From Agromyces marinus (lineage in GTDB: Bacteria > Actinomycetota > Actinomycetes > Actinomycetales > Microbacteriaceae): a stretch of DNA of 64,000 bases. The stretch covers positions 992,001-1,056,000 of the forward strand of contig NZ_CP087879.1 of the NCBI RefSeq assembly GCF_021442325.1, written 5' to 3'. A program made the position numbers and the translations under genes. Below are positions 1 through 10,058 of this stretch, piece after piece; positions within the stretch are counted from its first letter, which is position 1, and the number at the start of each line of letters is the position of its first letter. The notes beneath the pieces are model-generated. The model saw only the letters and a list, made by a program, of their open reading frames with translations. It did not search any database and was not told the origin of the DNA.

Positions 1-494
1 CGGCCGACCTGCGCCACACCTCGCTGCGCTACTTCAACGTGGTCGGCTCGGGCACCGACGAGATCTACGACCCGAGCCCGCACAACCTCTTCCCGCTCGT
101 CTTCGATGCGCTCCTCGACGGGCGCACCCCGCGGATCAACGGCGACGACTACCCGACACCGGACGGCACGTGCGTCCGCGACTACATCCACGTCGCCGAC
201 CTCGCCGCGGCCCACGTCGCAGCCGCGAAGCGCCTCGACGCCGGCGAGCCCGTCGAGCCCGTCTACAACCTGGGCTCGGGCGACGGCGTCTCGGTCGGCG
301 AGATCATGCGCGAGGTCGCGAACGTCACCGGCATCGCCTTCGAGCCCGAGATCGCCGCGCGCCGCGGCGGGGACCCCGCCCGCATCGTCGCGTCGGGCGA
401 ACTCGCAGCCCGCGATCTCGACTGGCGCATGCGGCACAGCCTCGCCGAGATGGTCGCGACCGCGTGGTCGGCCCGCCGGGCGGCATCCGCCTGA
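1..494 (+). CDS. galE: UDP-glucose 4-epimerase, C-terminal part (5' end outside window)
   Basis: The gene enters from the left edge; its reading frame is open from base 3. GalE interconverts UDP-glucose and UDP-galactose with bound NAD in the cytoplasm, feeding cell-surface polysaccharide synthesis. The visible part starts at the conserved LRYFNVVGSG segment. It continues through HNLFPLVFDALL, INGDDYPTPDGTCVRDYIHVADLA and YNLGSGDGVSV, all hallmarks of the substrate-binding half of the extended SDR family. About 163 residues are present, roughly half of a normal GalE; the Rossmann nucleotide site and YxxxK motif lie outside. The last codons contain one GGCATCCG word read as Ala-Ser. A dTDP-glucose-type epimerase is possible but less likely, given the GalE-specific PTPDGTCVRDYIHV string. 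Confidence 0.93.
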   Translation, partial: ADLRHTSLRYFNVVGSGTDEIYDPSPHNLFPLVFDALLDGRTPRINGDDYPTPDGTCVRDYIHVADLAAAHVAAAKRLDAGEPVEPVYNLGSGDGVSVGEIMREVANVTGIAFEPEIAARRGGDPARIVASGELAARDLDWRMRHSLAEMVATAWSARRAASA

Positions 495-582
495 CCGACC
501 GGAGTCACGACTCGGCCACGCCGACAGCGTGTCGCGCGTCGCTGAAGCCTCGAGGGTCGGTCGAGGGTTTACGATTCGCGAC

Positions 583-612
583 TTGACTTCCACCGAATTA
601 CACCGGTGTAAT
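583..612 (+). promoter_or_regulatory. sigma-70-type promoter of whiB2
   Basis: TTGACT (583-588) and TGTAAT (607-612) are separated by 18 nt, a good housekeeping promoter in an AT-richer island ahead of whiB2. The predicted transcript starts near 619 and leaves a leader of about 45 nt. The -10 box lies inside the right arm of a perfect palindrome. Confidence 0.65.
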
Positions 613-613
613 T
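596..613 (+). promoter_or_regulatory. 18-bp perfect palindromic operator over the whiB2 -10 box
   Basis: AATTACACCGGTGTAATT reads the same on both strands and covers the -10 hexamer, so a dimeric regulator bound here would block RNA polymerase. Six nt downstream is GACAC (620-624), the core reported for WhiA in Streptomyces; a five-base match alone is weak. I cannot name the cognate regulator. Confidence 0.7.
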
Positions 614-663
614 GGTCAAGACACACCCCTCGGGGATGTCGGTACAACTGGGTGGGAGACGAT

Positions 664-984
664 ATGGGCAAGCCTGAATATCGTTCTGGGGTACCTGAGA
701 ATTGGTTCGTCGACCCTGTGCGGCTCGGCGTCCCAGGAGTTCGCGGGGTCGCAGACGACGACAACCAACTGGCATGGCAGACCGACGCGCTGTGCGCGCA
801 GACCGATCCTGAGGCGTTCTTCCCCGAGAAGGGCGGCTCGACGCGGGATGCGAAGCGCATCTGCACGGGATGCGAAGTGCGCACCGAATGCCTCGAGTAC
901 GCGCTCGCCAACGACGAGCGCTTCGGCATCTGGGGCGGCCTCTCCGAACGCGAGCGCCGCAAGCTGCGGAGGCAGGCCGGCTGA
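664..984 (+). CDS. whiB2: WhiB-family iron-sulfur regulator (WhiB2/WhmD type)
   Basis: This 106-residue protein carries the WhiB signature. Cysteines 44, 67, 70 and 76 are spaced C-x22-C-x2-C-x5-C to hold a [4Fe-4S] cluster. They are followed by the GIWGG turn and the basic tail ERERRKLRRQAG. The block from ALCAQTDPEAFFPEKGGSTR to the end closely matches Streptomyces WhiB and mycobacterial WhmD/WhiB2, which control septation and sporulation-type division with WhiA. The start is the ATG preceded by GGGTGGGAG. Neighbours manB, DUF3499 and the metallopeptidase-like gene match the usual whiB2 surroundings. Regulation probably acts through the palindrome at the promoter. A second WhiB protein in this window (gene ending at 32843) is the WhiB1 type. 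Confidence 0.93.
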   Translation: MGKPEYRSGVPENWFVDPVRLGVPGVRGVADDDNQLAWQTDALCAQTDPEAFFPEKGGSTRDAKRICTGCEVRTECLEYALANDERFGIWGGLSERERRKLRRQAG

Positions 985-1060
985 TCCGCCGCGCCGCGGG
1001 CGCACCCGACATGTTCGAGGCGCGCCCGCAGCGCTGACGGGCACCGCGGGGAGCGCGGCC

Positions 1061-1066
1061 TAGGCT
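1061..1066 (+). promoter_or_regulatory. -10 box for a leaderless start
   Basis: TAGGCT ends 7 nt before the ATG of the large glycosyltransferase gene, and no Shine-Dalgarno sequence is present. The predicted transcription start coincides with the start codon. The only -35-like word, CTGACG at 1034-1039, is spaced too far (21 nt). Confidence 0.5.
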
Positions 1067-1073
1067 GTCCCCG

Positions 1074-3977
1074 ATGTTCCCCAGAGTCACCGCCGTCCTC
1101 GTCGTGCAGCACGGCGGCGACCGGCTCCGTGCCACGCTCGACGCGCTCCGCGGCCAGACGCGTGCGCCCGACGAACTCGCCGTCGTCCTCGTGGGCGCCG
1201 ACGACGAGACCCGCCGCCTCGTCGAGGCCGAGCACCCGTCGCACCTCGTCGCGCTCGGCGACCCACACCCCTTCGGCGCCGCGATCGCGGACCTCGTCCG
1301 CACACTGCCCGAACCCTCGGGCGAACGCGACGCGGTGTGGCTCCTCGCCGAGGATTCCGCGCCCGAACCGGAGGCGCTCGCCGCGCTCGTCGACGCCCTC
1401 GAGAACGCGCGGACCGCAGGGCTGGCGGCCCCCAAACTCGTCGAGTGGGACGATCCGCGGCGCATCGTGCGCTTCGGGCGCACCCTCACCCGGTGGGGGC
1501 GCAGCGTCGCCGTCGTCGACGGCGAGTTCGACCAGGGCCAGCACGACGACCTGTCCGATGTGCTCGGTGCCGACCCCGTCGGACTGCTCGTCCGGCACCG
1601 CCTCTGGAACGACCTCGACGGCTTCGACCCCGCACTGCCCGTCGTCGACGACGGCCTCGACCTGGGAATCCGCGCGCGACTCGCCGGCCACCGCGTCATC
1701 GCGGTGCCCGGGGCGCGGATCCGGTTCGCCGACGACGGGGTGGCCGGTCCCGGATCCGCACCGGGCGGACGCGCGGCGCGACGACGCGCCCGCGACCTGC
1801 GCGCCGCATCGCTGCACCGCCGGCTCGTCGCCGCACCGGCCGCCCTCGCCCCGCTGGTCTGGCTCGCCATCCTCCCGCTCGCCGTGCTGCGCTCCCTGCG
1901 TCACCTGCTCGTGAAGACCCCCGGGGCGATCCCCGGCGAGTTCGACGCCGCCGTCCGCGTCATGGCGGCGCCGCAGCGCGTCATCCGCTCTCGCCGCACG
2001 ATCGCGCGCACCAGGTCCGCCAAGTGGTCCTCGCTCGCACCGTTGCGCATGCGACCCGACGAGGTCCGGGTCCGCAGGCAGCTCGCGGCCGAAGCCCGGC
2101 GCCAGCGCGCGCGTGGGCGGGCGGACGACCTGATGTTCCTCCAGACCGGCGGGGGGTGGGTGCTCCTGGCGAGCCTCGCGGCGTCGCTCGTCCTCTTCGC
2201 GCCGCTGATCGGCTCGGGCGGCGTCGCGGGCGGTGGACTGCTGCCCCTGTCCGACGACCTCGGCGCGCTGTGGCGCAACGCGGCGTACGGATGGCGCGAC
2301 GTGGGCGGCGGGTTCGAGGGTGCCGCCGACCCGTTCGCCGGCGTGCTCGCGGTGCTCGGCAGCCTCGCGTTCTGGTCGCCGTCGGCCGCCATGCTCGGAC
2401 TCTGGCTGCTCGCGATCCCGCTCTCGGGGCTCGGCGGGTGGTTCGCCGCGGCGAAGCTCACCGACCGCGCCTCGCTCCGGGTGGCCGCAGGACTGGTCTG
2501 GGCGGTCGCGCCTCCGCTCCTGGACGCACTCGCCGCCGGGCGCCCCGGCGCGGTCGTCGTGCACGTGCTGCTTCCGTGGCTCGCGGTGCTCATGTTCGCC
2601 GCGGGCACCTCGTGGGCGGCCGCGGCCGCGGCCTCGCTCGTGTTCGCCGCGATCATCGCCTGCGCCCCGAGCCTCGCCCCGGCGCTCGTCGTCGCCTGGA
2701 TCGTCGCGCTCGCGCTCAGCGGGCGGGCGGCGATCCGGCTCGCGGGCATCCCGTTGCCGGCCGTGGCGCTCGCGCTGCCCCTCGTCGTCGAGCAGGTCGG
2801 TCGCGGCACCCCGTTCGCCCTCTTCGCCGATCCCGGCCTGCCGGACGCGTCTGCCGAGCCGACCGTGCTGCAGATCGCCCTCGGCCAGGCGTCCGGAACG
2901 TGGGGCCGATGGGAGGACGCCCTCGGGGGGCTCCTCGTCGAGTTCGTCCCCGCGGTCCTGATCCTCGCCGTCCTCATCGCGCCGCTCGCGCTCGCGGCCA
3001 TCGCCGTCGTCGCGACCAGGCGTCTGCGCGGTGGCCTGCTCGCCCTCGCGCTGGCCGGGCTCGGCTTCCTGACCGCGCTCGGCGCCACCGCGCTCCAGGT
3101 GGCCTTCGTCGGCGATTCCACGGTGCCGATCTGGACGGGCGCGGGCATCAGCCTCATGTGGCTCGGCGGCATCGCCGCCGCCGTGCTCGGCCTCAGCACC
3201 CTCCGCCGCGGAGCCGCAGTGCTCGCGGCGCTCGTCGCCGCCGGAGTGCTCGTCGCCGTCGCACCCAGCATCGTCGCGCTCGCCCTCGGGCGGACCGCGG
3301 TCGGGCCGGCTCCCGAGCGCACGCTGCCCGCGTTCGTCGAGGCCGAGGCCCGGACCGACCCGCGGGTCGGGACCCTGCGGCTGGATCCGACCGCCGACGG
3401 CGGGCTCCGCGCGACGGTCGAACGGGGGAGCGGGGCGAGGCTCGACCAGCAGTCCACGCTCGCCTCCACTCGCCGCGAACTCACGGATGCGACCGACGAG
3501 ATCGCGACGCTCGCTGGCAACCTCGTCTCCCGCAGCGGATTCGACGCCGCCCCGGCGATCTCGGAGCTCGGGCTCTCGTTCGTCCTGCTCGGGCCGGGCG
3601 ACGGCGGCGACGCGTCGGCCGCGGTCGAGGACCGCGCCCGTTCCGCGCTCGACGGCAACCCGCAGGTCGTCGCCGTCGGCGAGACCGACTTCGGACCCCT
3701 CTGGCGCTTCGCCGCGGCCGAGGCCGACGCCCCGGGGTCGCGCATCCCCGAACCGCCCCCGCTCGCGTGGTGGGTCGTCGCGGGGCAACTCCTGGTCGTG
3801 GGCGCAGCGCTCCTGCTGTCCATCCCGACCGGCGGTGGCCGCGAACCCGACCGACGGCCGCCGTCCACCAGGCGTCGACGGCGAGCGGATGCCGCGGCCG
3901 CCGCAGCCGCGACCGCCGCAGCCGCGGGAACGACACCGACCGACGAAGGGGGCGAGGCACGTGCCGAGGATGCGTAG
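1074..3977 (+). CDS. family 2 glycosyltransferase fused to a multi-pass membrane domain
   Basis: A 967-residue protein. Residues 1 to about 230 form a GT2 nucleotide-sugar fold. They show VLVVQHGGDRLRATLDALRGQT, the acidic AEDSAPEPEAL stretch in place of a classical DXD, and the acceptor-side VVDDGLDLGIRARLAGHRV. A helix at about 255-275 anchors it, and after about residue 345 a dozen or so hydrophobic helices follow. The protein ends with a further helix near 900 and an Arg/Ala-rich tail. It probably moves a sugar onto an envelope polymer or lipid carrier at the inner face of the membrane; donor and acceptor are unknown. Its stop overlaps the DUF5719 gene, a pair also seen together in other actinobacteria. 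Confidence 0.8.
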   Translation: MFPRVTAVLVVQHGGDRLRATLDALRGQTRAPDELAVVLVGADDETRRLVEAEHPSHLVALGDPHPFGAAIADLVRTLPEPSGERDAVWLLAEDSAPEPEALAALVDALENARTAGLAAPKLVEWDDPRRIVRFGRTLTRWGRSVAVVDGEFDQGQHDDLSDVLGADPVGLLVRHRLWNDLDGFDPALPVVDDGLDLGIRARLAGHRVIAVPGARIRFADDGVAGPGSAPGGRAARRRARDLRAASLHRRLVAAPAALAPLVWLAILPLAVLRSLRHLLVKTPGAIPGEFDAAVRVMAAPQRVIRSRRTIARTRSAKWSSLAPLRMRPDEVRVRRQLAAEARRQRARGRADDLMFLQTGGGWVLLASLAASLVLFAPLIGSGGVAGGGLLPLSDDLGALWRNAAYGWRDVGGGFEGAADPFAGVLAVLGSLAFWSPSAAMLGLWLLAIPLSGLGGWFAAAKLTDRASLRVAAGLVWAVAPPLLDALAAGRPGAVVVHVLLPWLAVLMFAAGTSWAAAAAASLVFAAIIACAPSLAPALVVAWIVALALSGRAAIRLAGIPLPAVALALPLVVEQVGRGTPFALFADPGLPDASAEPTVLQIALGQASGTWGRWEDALGGLLVEFVPAVLILAVLIAPLALAAIAVVATRRLRGGLLALALAGLGFLTALGATALQVAFVGDSTVPIWTGAGISLMWLGGIAAAVLGLSTLRRGAAVLAALVAAGVLVAVAPSIVALALGRTAVGPAPERTLPAFVEAEARTDPRVGTLRLDPTADGGLRATVERGSGARLDQQSTLASTRRELTDATDEIATLAGNLVSRSGFDAAPAISELGLSFVLLGPGDGGDASAAVEDRARSALDGNPQVVAVGETDFGPLWRFAAAEADAPGSRIPEPPPLAWWVVAGQLLVVGAALLLSIPTGGGREPDRRPPSTRRRRRADAAAAAAATAAAAGTTPTDEGGEARAEDA

Positions 3978-5415
3978 AGTGCTCGCGGTGTCCGGCCGGA
4001 TCGCGGCCGTGCTCGGCGTCGCCGCGGTCGCGGCCGCGGCGCTCGTCGCGGCATCCGTCCTCCCGATCCCCGACCTGCGGGCGGTGCCGCCCTCGACCGT
4101 GGTCGAGCCCGAGGAGAACGTCCAGGTGCGCGTCTGCCCGGGACCGCTGCTCTCGCTCGCCGACGACTCGACCGCAGCGACGGCGGCCCGGTCGATCGGC
4201 AGCGCCGCCGTCGAGGTCGCGGTCGAGCCGGCCGACGCGACCGTCGAGCAGTTCCCGATCGAGGCGCCGGACGACGCCCGATCGGGAGTCGGCCCCGTCG
4301 CCCTCGTGGCCGGCCCGGGCTCCGCCGAGGCGGGCATGCTCGCGGGCGCGCAGTCCCAGACCGCTCGGAGCGAGACCGTCAGCGGGTTCGCGGCCGCCGC
4401 GTGCGCCGAGCCGGCGGCGGAGTCGTGGCTCGTCGCGGGCGCGACCGACGTCGGGCGCTCGGGCCTGGTGCTCCTGGCCAACCCGGGCGAGGTCGCGTCG
4501 ACCGTCGACGTGCGCGTGATCGGCGAGACCGGCCCCGTCGACGCGCCCGCGGGCCTCGGCGTCGTCGTCGCCCCGGGCACGCAGCGCATCGTCTCGCTCG
4601 CGGGCCTCGCACCGAACGTCTTCACCCCGATCGTGCACGTCACGAGCACGGGAGCACCCATCGCGGCGTCGTTGCAGCACTCGGTGGTCCTCGGGCTCGA
4701 GCCCGCCGGCATCGAGCTCTCGACGCCGACCGCGCTGCCGGCGACCCGACAGGTGATCCCGGGCTTCGTGGTCGCCGACCGGCGCGGCGCCGCGCCCGAC
4801 GACGACCACGTCGACGGCGACGACCATCCCGCGCTGCGGCTGTTCGCCCCCGACGAGCTCGAGGCGAACGCCTCGATCGAGGTGCGGGCCGCCGACGGCG
4901 ACCCGGTCACCCGATTCGACGTGACCGCGGCGGCGGGCCAGTCGACCGACCTCCCGCTCGGCGAACTCGACCCGGGGACCTACACGATCCTCATCGACGC
5001 GGATGCGCCCGTCGTCGCCGCCGCGCGGTCGACGGTGCTCGCCGACGGGGGCGCAGGCGAGGGCGCCGGCGAGGATCCGATCGTGGCGGACCTCGCCTGG
5101 GCGGCGGCCACACCGGTCCTGCTCGAACGCGCCGCGGTCGCCGTGCCCGCCGGGCCCGACCCGACGCTCGAGCTCGCGAACCCGACCGAGGAGGAGGTCG
5201 CCGTCGCGCTCCGGATCGACGGCGACGAACGCACCGTCCGGGTCCCGGCAGGCGGCGCGGCATCCGTCGCCCTGGATGCCGGCGACCGGGTCGTCCTCGA
5301 CGGCGTCGCGGGCCTGCACGCCGCCCTGTCCTTCGCGGGCGACGACGAACTCGCCTGGCTCCCGGTCGCGCCTCCCGGACCGCTCGACGCGCCGATGCGG
5401 GTCTTCCCGCAGTAG
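3961..5415 (+). CDS. DUF5719 secreted/membrane-anchored protein
   Basis: The GTG start is chosen because GAAGGGGG lies about 9 nt upstream; an ATG three codons later is possible. The gene overlaps the end of the glycosyltransferase by 17 bp, so the two are probably translated together. The 484-residue product opens with one basic hydrophobic segment (RRVLAVSGRIAAVLGVAAVAAAALVAASVL), an uncleaved anchor or signal peptide. The rest is acidic and Ala/Val/Gly-rich, with repeated beta-sandwich-like phrases such as LVLLANPGEVASTVDVRVIGETGPV and LELANPTEEEVAVALRIDGDERTVRV. That is typical of DUF5719, a family of unknown function. A structural or partner role for the preceding transferase outside the membrane is an inference from gene order. 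Confidence 0.75.
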   Translation: MPRMRRVLAVSGRIAAVLGVAAVAAAALVAASVLPIPDLRAVPPSTVVEPEENVQVRVCPGPLLSLADDSTAATAARSIGSAAVEVAVEPADATVEQFPIEAPDDARSGVGPVALVAGPGSAEAGMLAGAQSQTARSETVSGFAAAACAEPAAESWLVAGATDVGRSGLVLLANPGEVASTVDVRVIGETGPVDAPAGLGVVVAPGTQRIVSLAGLAPNVFTPIVHVTSTGAPIAASLQHSVVLGLEPAGIELSTPTALPATRQVIPGFVVADRRGAAPDDDHVDGDDHPALRLFAPDELEANASIEVRAADGDPVTRFDVTAAAGQSTDLPLGELDPGTYTILIDADAPVVAAARSTVLADGGAGEGAGEDPIVADLAWAAATPVLLERAAVAVPAGPDPTLELANPTEEEVAVALRIDGDERTVRVPAGGAASVALDAGDRVVLDGVAGLHAALSFAGDDELAWLPVAPPGPLDAPMRVFPQ

Positions 5416-5425
5416 CGTCGGCCGG

Positions 5426-5869
5426 TCAGAGGTGCCGGTAGCGACCGGGCGCGAGCTCCCACGGGTCGCGCCCGAGGTAGTCGGCGACGGCCCGGAACAC
5501 GCAACTCTCGACGAGGAGCTTCTCGTCCTTCTCCTCGCCCTCCTGCGTGCGCAGGAAACGCACGATCGGGAGTCGGAAGAAGATGATGCGGCGCGCCTCG
5601 CGCGACACCTTCCACCGGTCGACGTGATCGTCGTGGATCGCCTCGGCCGGGGCATCCGCGACCTGGAACGACACGCCCTCGAGCTCGGGCCACAGGCCCC
5701 GCAGGTACGCGGCCGTCGACGCCAGCGTCAGGTCGAACTCGTCGATGCGCGTGCGCAGCGGCGGAAGGTGCGGACCGGTGACCGGCGAACGCATGCCGCG
5801 GCCGTGCCGGTCGCGGGGCAGGCGTCGCGGTGAACCGGTCGTCGCGGCGACACGACGGGAGCGGGGCAT
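5426..5869 (-). CDS. metallopeptidase-family (zincin-like) protein, catalytic motif lost
   Basis: A 147-residue protein similar to the small actinobacterial 'metallopeptidase family' proteins that sit beside DUF3499. It has the basic opening PRDRHGRGMRSP and the core DEFDLTLASTAAYLRGLWPELEGVSFQVADAP. It ends with EKLLVESCVFRAVADYLGRDPWEL. Where active relatives carry HExxH, this protein reads FRAVADYL, so zinc catalysis is unlikely. I chose the second of two nearby ATGs because TACGAT lies exactly 7 nt upstream on this strand, the leaderless spacing used by many genes here; the upstream ATG at 5878 overlaps that box. The gene diverges from DUF3499. Role unknown. Confidence 0.7.
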   Translation of the reverse strand: MPRSRRVAATTGSPRRLPRDRHGRGMRSPVTGPHLPPLRTRIDEFDLTLASTAAYLRGLWPELEGVSFQVADAPAEAIHDDHVDRWKVSREARRIIFFRLPIVRFLRTQEGEEKDEKLLVESCVFRAVADYLGRDPWELAPGRYRHL

Positions 5870-5876
5870 GGCCTCC

Positions 5877-5882
5877 ATCGTA
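5877..5882 (-). promoter_or_regulatory. -10 box for leaderless metallopeptidase-like gene
   Basis: On the minus strand TACGAT is followed by 7 nt and then the ATG. This decides the start codon. A similar TACGCT at 5900-5905 on the plus strand faces DUF3499 with a 10-nt gap. Confidence 0.5.
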
Positions 5883-5915
5883 GTGGCCGGTCGGATCGCT
5901 ACGCTGGGGGTCGCC

Positions 5916-6131
5916 ATGAGACGTTGTTCGCGCACCGCATGCACCGCCGAGGCGGTCGCGACCCTCACGTACGACTACGCCGACTCGCTCGCCGTGCTCG
6001 GCCCGCTGTCGTTCACGCGCGAGCCGCACTCGTACGACCTGTGCGCCCGGCACGCCGAGCGCACGTCGGCCCCGCGCGGATGGCAGGTCATCCGGCACGC
6101 GATGCTCGGTGAGGTAGGGTTCAGCGCATGA
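5916..6131 (+). CDS. DUF3499 zinc-ribbon-like small protein
   Basis: A 71-residue protein with the DUF3499 pattern: RRCSRTAC near the N-terminus, TYDYADSLAVLGPLS in the middle, and the pair YDLCARHAERTS. Cysteines 4 and 9 with the later CxxH could bind a metal. The family is confined to actinobacteria and usually lies just upstream of the phosphomannomutase gene, as here; the two overlap by ATGA, which suggests translational coupling. GGGGGT lies upstream of the ATG. Function is unknown; the constant linkage hints at a part in manB expression or mannose metabolism. Confidence 0.85.
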   Translation: MRRCSRTACTAEAVATLTYDYADSLAVLGPLSFTREPHSYDLCARHAERTSAPRGWQVIRHAMLGEVGFSA

Positions 6132-7561
6132 ATCCCCCCGCGAATCCGGGCGCTGCCGCGCGCCTCGAAACCCTCGTGAAGGCCTACGACGTGCGGGGGA
6201 TCGTGGGCGATCCGCTCACGACCGAGGTCGTCGAGGCGCTCGGCGCCGCGTTCGTCGACGAGGTCGGCGCCGCAGGCGGCACGGTCGTCGTCGGGCACGA
6301 CATGCGCGACTCCTCGCCCGGGTTCGCCGACGCGTTCGCGGCCGGTGCGACCGCGCGCGGCGCGGACGTCGTCGCCATCGGGCTGTGCTCGACCGACGAG
6401 AGCTACTTCGCCTCGGGAACCATGCGGGCACCCGCCGCGATGTTCACCGCGAGCCACAACCCCGCCGCCTACAACGGCATCAAGTTCTCGCGCGCCGGCG
6501 CTCAGGGCATCTCGCTCGACACGGGCCTCGCCGCGATCCGCGACCGTGCGGTCGCCTACCTCGACGGCGGGCTCGAGCCCGCCGCGCGAGCCGGGAGCGT
6601 CGAGCGCGTCGACGTGCTCGCCGACTACGCGCGGCACCTGCGCTCGCTCGTCGACCTCGCGGTCATCCGCCCGCTGAAGGTCGTCGTCGACGCGGGCAAC
6701 GGCATGGGCGGGCTCACGGTCCCCGCGGTCCTCGGCGAGGAGGCCGGACTGCCCGCGCTGCCGCTGACGATCATCCCGCTCTACTTCGAACTCGACGGCA
6801 CGTTCCCCAACCACGAGGCCAACCCCCTCGACCCGGCCAACCTGGTCGACCTGCAGCGCGCCGTGCGCGAGCACGGCGCCGACCTGGGCCTCGCGTTCGA
6901 CGGCGACGCCGACCGGTGCTTCGTGGTCGACGAGCGCGGCGAGCCCGTCGACCCGTCGGCGGTCGCGGCGATCGTGGCGCTTCGCGAGATCGCGCGGGTG
7001 CGCGCGCTCGGCGAGGACGAGCCGACCGTGCTGCACAACCTCATCACGTCGCGGTTCGTGCCCGAGACGATCGAGGCCGTCGGCGCGATCGCCGAACGCA
7101 CGCGAGTCGGGCATTCGCTCATCAAGGACCGCATGGCCGAGACGGGCGCCGTGTTCGGCGGCGAGCACTCCGCGCACTACTACTTCCGGGACTTCTGGGG
7201 CGCCGACAACGGCATGCTCGCGGCGATGCACCTGCTCGCCGAGTTCGGCACGCAGGCGGCGCCGCTGTCCGAACTCGCCGACCGGTTCACCCCGTACGCG
7301 CTGTCGGGCGAGATCAACTCGACGGTCGCCGACGTCCCCGCGGCGTACACGCGCATCGTCGAGGCGTTCGTCGGCCGTGCCGAGTTCGACGAGCTCGACG
7401 GGCTCACGGTCACCGGCGTCACCGCAGAGGACGAGCCGTTCTGGTGGTTCAACGTGCGCCCGTCGAACACCGAGCCGCTGCTGCGACTGAACGTCGAGGG
7501 GGAGGACGCCGTGACGATGGCCTGGGTCCGAGACGAGGTCCTCGCGCTCATCCGCGCCTGA
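6128..7561 (+). CDS. manB: phosphomannomutase/phosphoglucomutase
   Basis: A 477-residue alpha-D-phosphohexomutase, normal for the family. It interconverts mannose-6-phosphate and mannose-1-phosphate (possibly also the glucose pair) through a phosphoserine, supplying GDP-mannose for glycans. The active loop [13 protein letters not shown] contains phosphoserine Ser109. The metal loop is FDGDADRCF, the sugar loop [10 protein letters not shown], and the phosphate-binding loop [12 protein letters not shown]. The ATG overlaps the DUF3499 stop, so the two form one operon. A glucosamine mutase (GlmM) is less likely because the sugar loop is GEHS with the manB-type context. Confidence 0.9.
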   Translation: MNPPANPGAAARLETLVKAYDVRGIVGDPLTTEVVEALGAAFVDEVGAAGGTVVVGHDMRDSSPGFADAFAAGATARGADVVAIGLCSTDESYFASGTMRAPAAMFTASHNPAAYNGIKFSRAGAQGISLDTGLAAIRDRAVAYLDGGLEPAARAGSVERVDVLADYARHLRSLVDLAVIRPLKVVVDAGNGMGGLTVPAVLGEEAGLPALPLTIIPLYFELDGTFPNHEANPLDPANLVDLQRAVREHGADLGLAFDGDADRCFVVDERGEPVDPSAVAAIVALREIARVRALGEDEPTVLHNLITSRFVPETIEAVGAIAERTRVGHSLIKDRMAETGAVFGGEHSAHYYFRDFWGADNGMLAAMHLLAEFGTQAAPLSELADRFTPYALSGEINSTVADVPAAYTRIVEAFVGRAEFDELDGLTVTGVTAEDEPFWWFNVRPSNTEPLLRLNVEGEDAVTMAWVRDEVLALIRA

Positions 7562-7640
7562 TCGCCCGGGCCCGACCCGTCGTCGGTTCCGGGTGGGCGA
7601 GCGGATGCCGCCGGCCCATGCGGCTGCGAGAATGGTGCCC

Positions 7641-9128
<1,488 letters not shown>

Positions 9129-9132
9129 TCGA

Positions 9133-9182
9133 GAGCGGATGCCGCGGGGCGGGCGTCGGAGGCCGCCCCGGGGCATCCGCTC
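9133..9182. terminator. bidirectional hairpin with GCGGATGCC stem
   Basis: GAGCGGATGCC pairs with GGCATCCGCTC (11 bp), followed inward by a G-G mismatch and CGGGGCGG/CCGCCCCG. It lies between convergent ahcY and the RDD gene and can serve both. No U-tract follows, as often in GC-rich actinobacteria. Confidence 0.75.
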
Positions 9183-9198
9183 GCTGGTCGCTCGCGGC

Positions 9199-10041
9199 TC
9201 AGCGCTCCGGGAAGCCGTTCGGTCGGGCCTCGAGCACGGGAGCGAGCGCGCGCATGCGCGCGTCGACCAGGCCGATCGCCGCGAGGTCGCGTTCGCGACG
9301 GAGCACCGCGACGGCCGCGAGGAACACCTCGGGGTCGCCCGGGGGCACCGGCGAGACGTACGGGGCGACCTCGCGGGCGAGTTCGCCCGCGATCCGGCTG
9401 CGGCTGCCGGGTGCGAGGTGCGCGGCGTTGCGCAGGAAGGCCGCGACGCGCCGGGCGACCGGGTCTGGCAGCCGGCCGACGTCGGCGACCTCGGCCCAGG
9501 CCCGCAGCGGATCGGGCACGCCGAAGGAGAGCGGTTCGTATCGCGGCACGCGTTCGACCTGCCCGTGCGTGCCGGCGAGCAGGTCGCCGAGGCGCTTGGA
9601 GTCGGGATTCAGGAAGCCGATCAGCACCGCGAGCCCGCCGAAGGTCATCCAGATCTCGAGCACGCCGGCGAGCGCGCGGATGAGCGCATGCCGGAACCCG
9701 ACCGAACCGCCGTCGTCGCGGACCACGCGGATGCCCATGACGAGCTTGCCGAGCGAACGCCCGCGGCTCGCGGTCTCGACCGCGGTCGGCAGCACGACGA
9801 TCAGCGCGACGACGAGCGAGATGGCGACCGCGCGCAGCGCCGCCTCGTCGAGGTCGAGCCGCGCGGCGGCGAGGGCCACGAGCACGCCGACGATGATCGT
9901 GACGAGGACGTCGATCGCGGCGCCGCCCGCGCGGATGACGGCGCCGGCCGGTCGCAGGTCGAGCGCGACCGCCTCACCGGTCAGCACCGACTCGTCGTCG
10001 AGCGTGGGGGCGCCGGGTCGAACGGCCGGGTCGGCGGGCAT
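9199..10041 (-). CDS. RDD-family membrane protein
   Basis: A 280-residue protein with an RDD domain at about residues 25-150. The first helix begins RPAGAVIRAGGAAIDVLVTIIVGVLVAL, two further helices follow, and SRGRSLGKLVMGIRVVRDDGG is the typical RDD-end motif. The C-terminal half is soluble and charged. RDD proteins are little understood; some transport cations or accompany other membrane machines. It is divergent from the SpoIIM-like gene with only 17 bp between start codons. In M. tuberculosis an RDD gene accompanies SpoIIM, DUF58 and MoxR2, so this gene probably belongs with the MoxR cluster below. Confidence 0.85.
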   Translation of the reverse strand: MPADPAVRPGAPTLDDESVLTGEAVALDLRPAGAVIRAGGAAIDVLVTIIVGVLVALAAARLDLDEAALRAVAISLVVALIVVLPTAVETASRGRSLGKLVMGIRVVRDDGGSVGFRHALIRALAGVLEIWMTFGGLAVLIGFLNPDSKRLGDLLAGTHGQVERVPRYEPLSFGVPDPLRAWAEVADVGRLPDPVARRVAAFLRNAAHLAPGSRSRIAGELAREVAPYVSPVPPGDPEVFLAAVAVLRRERDLAAIGLVDARMRALAPVLEARPNGFPER

Positions 10042-10044
10042 GGC

Positions 10045-10050
10045 TAGTAT
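10045..10050 (+). promoter_or_regulatory. -10 box for leaderless SpoIIM-like gene
   Basis: TAGTAT is followed by 8 nt and the ATG, with no Shine-Dalgarno sequence. It lies in the 17-bp gap between divergent starts, so both genes must share this tiny control region. Confidence 0.5.
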
Positions 10051-10058
10051 TCAAGCAG

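Noticed and set aside
569..1870. Minus-strand frames opposite whiB2 and the glycosyltransferase
   Set aside because: Arg/Ser/Ala shadow composition and no start signal; the opposite strand carries a clear WhiB protein.
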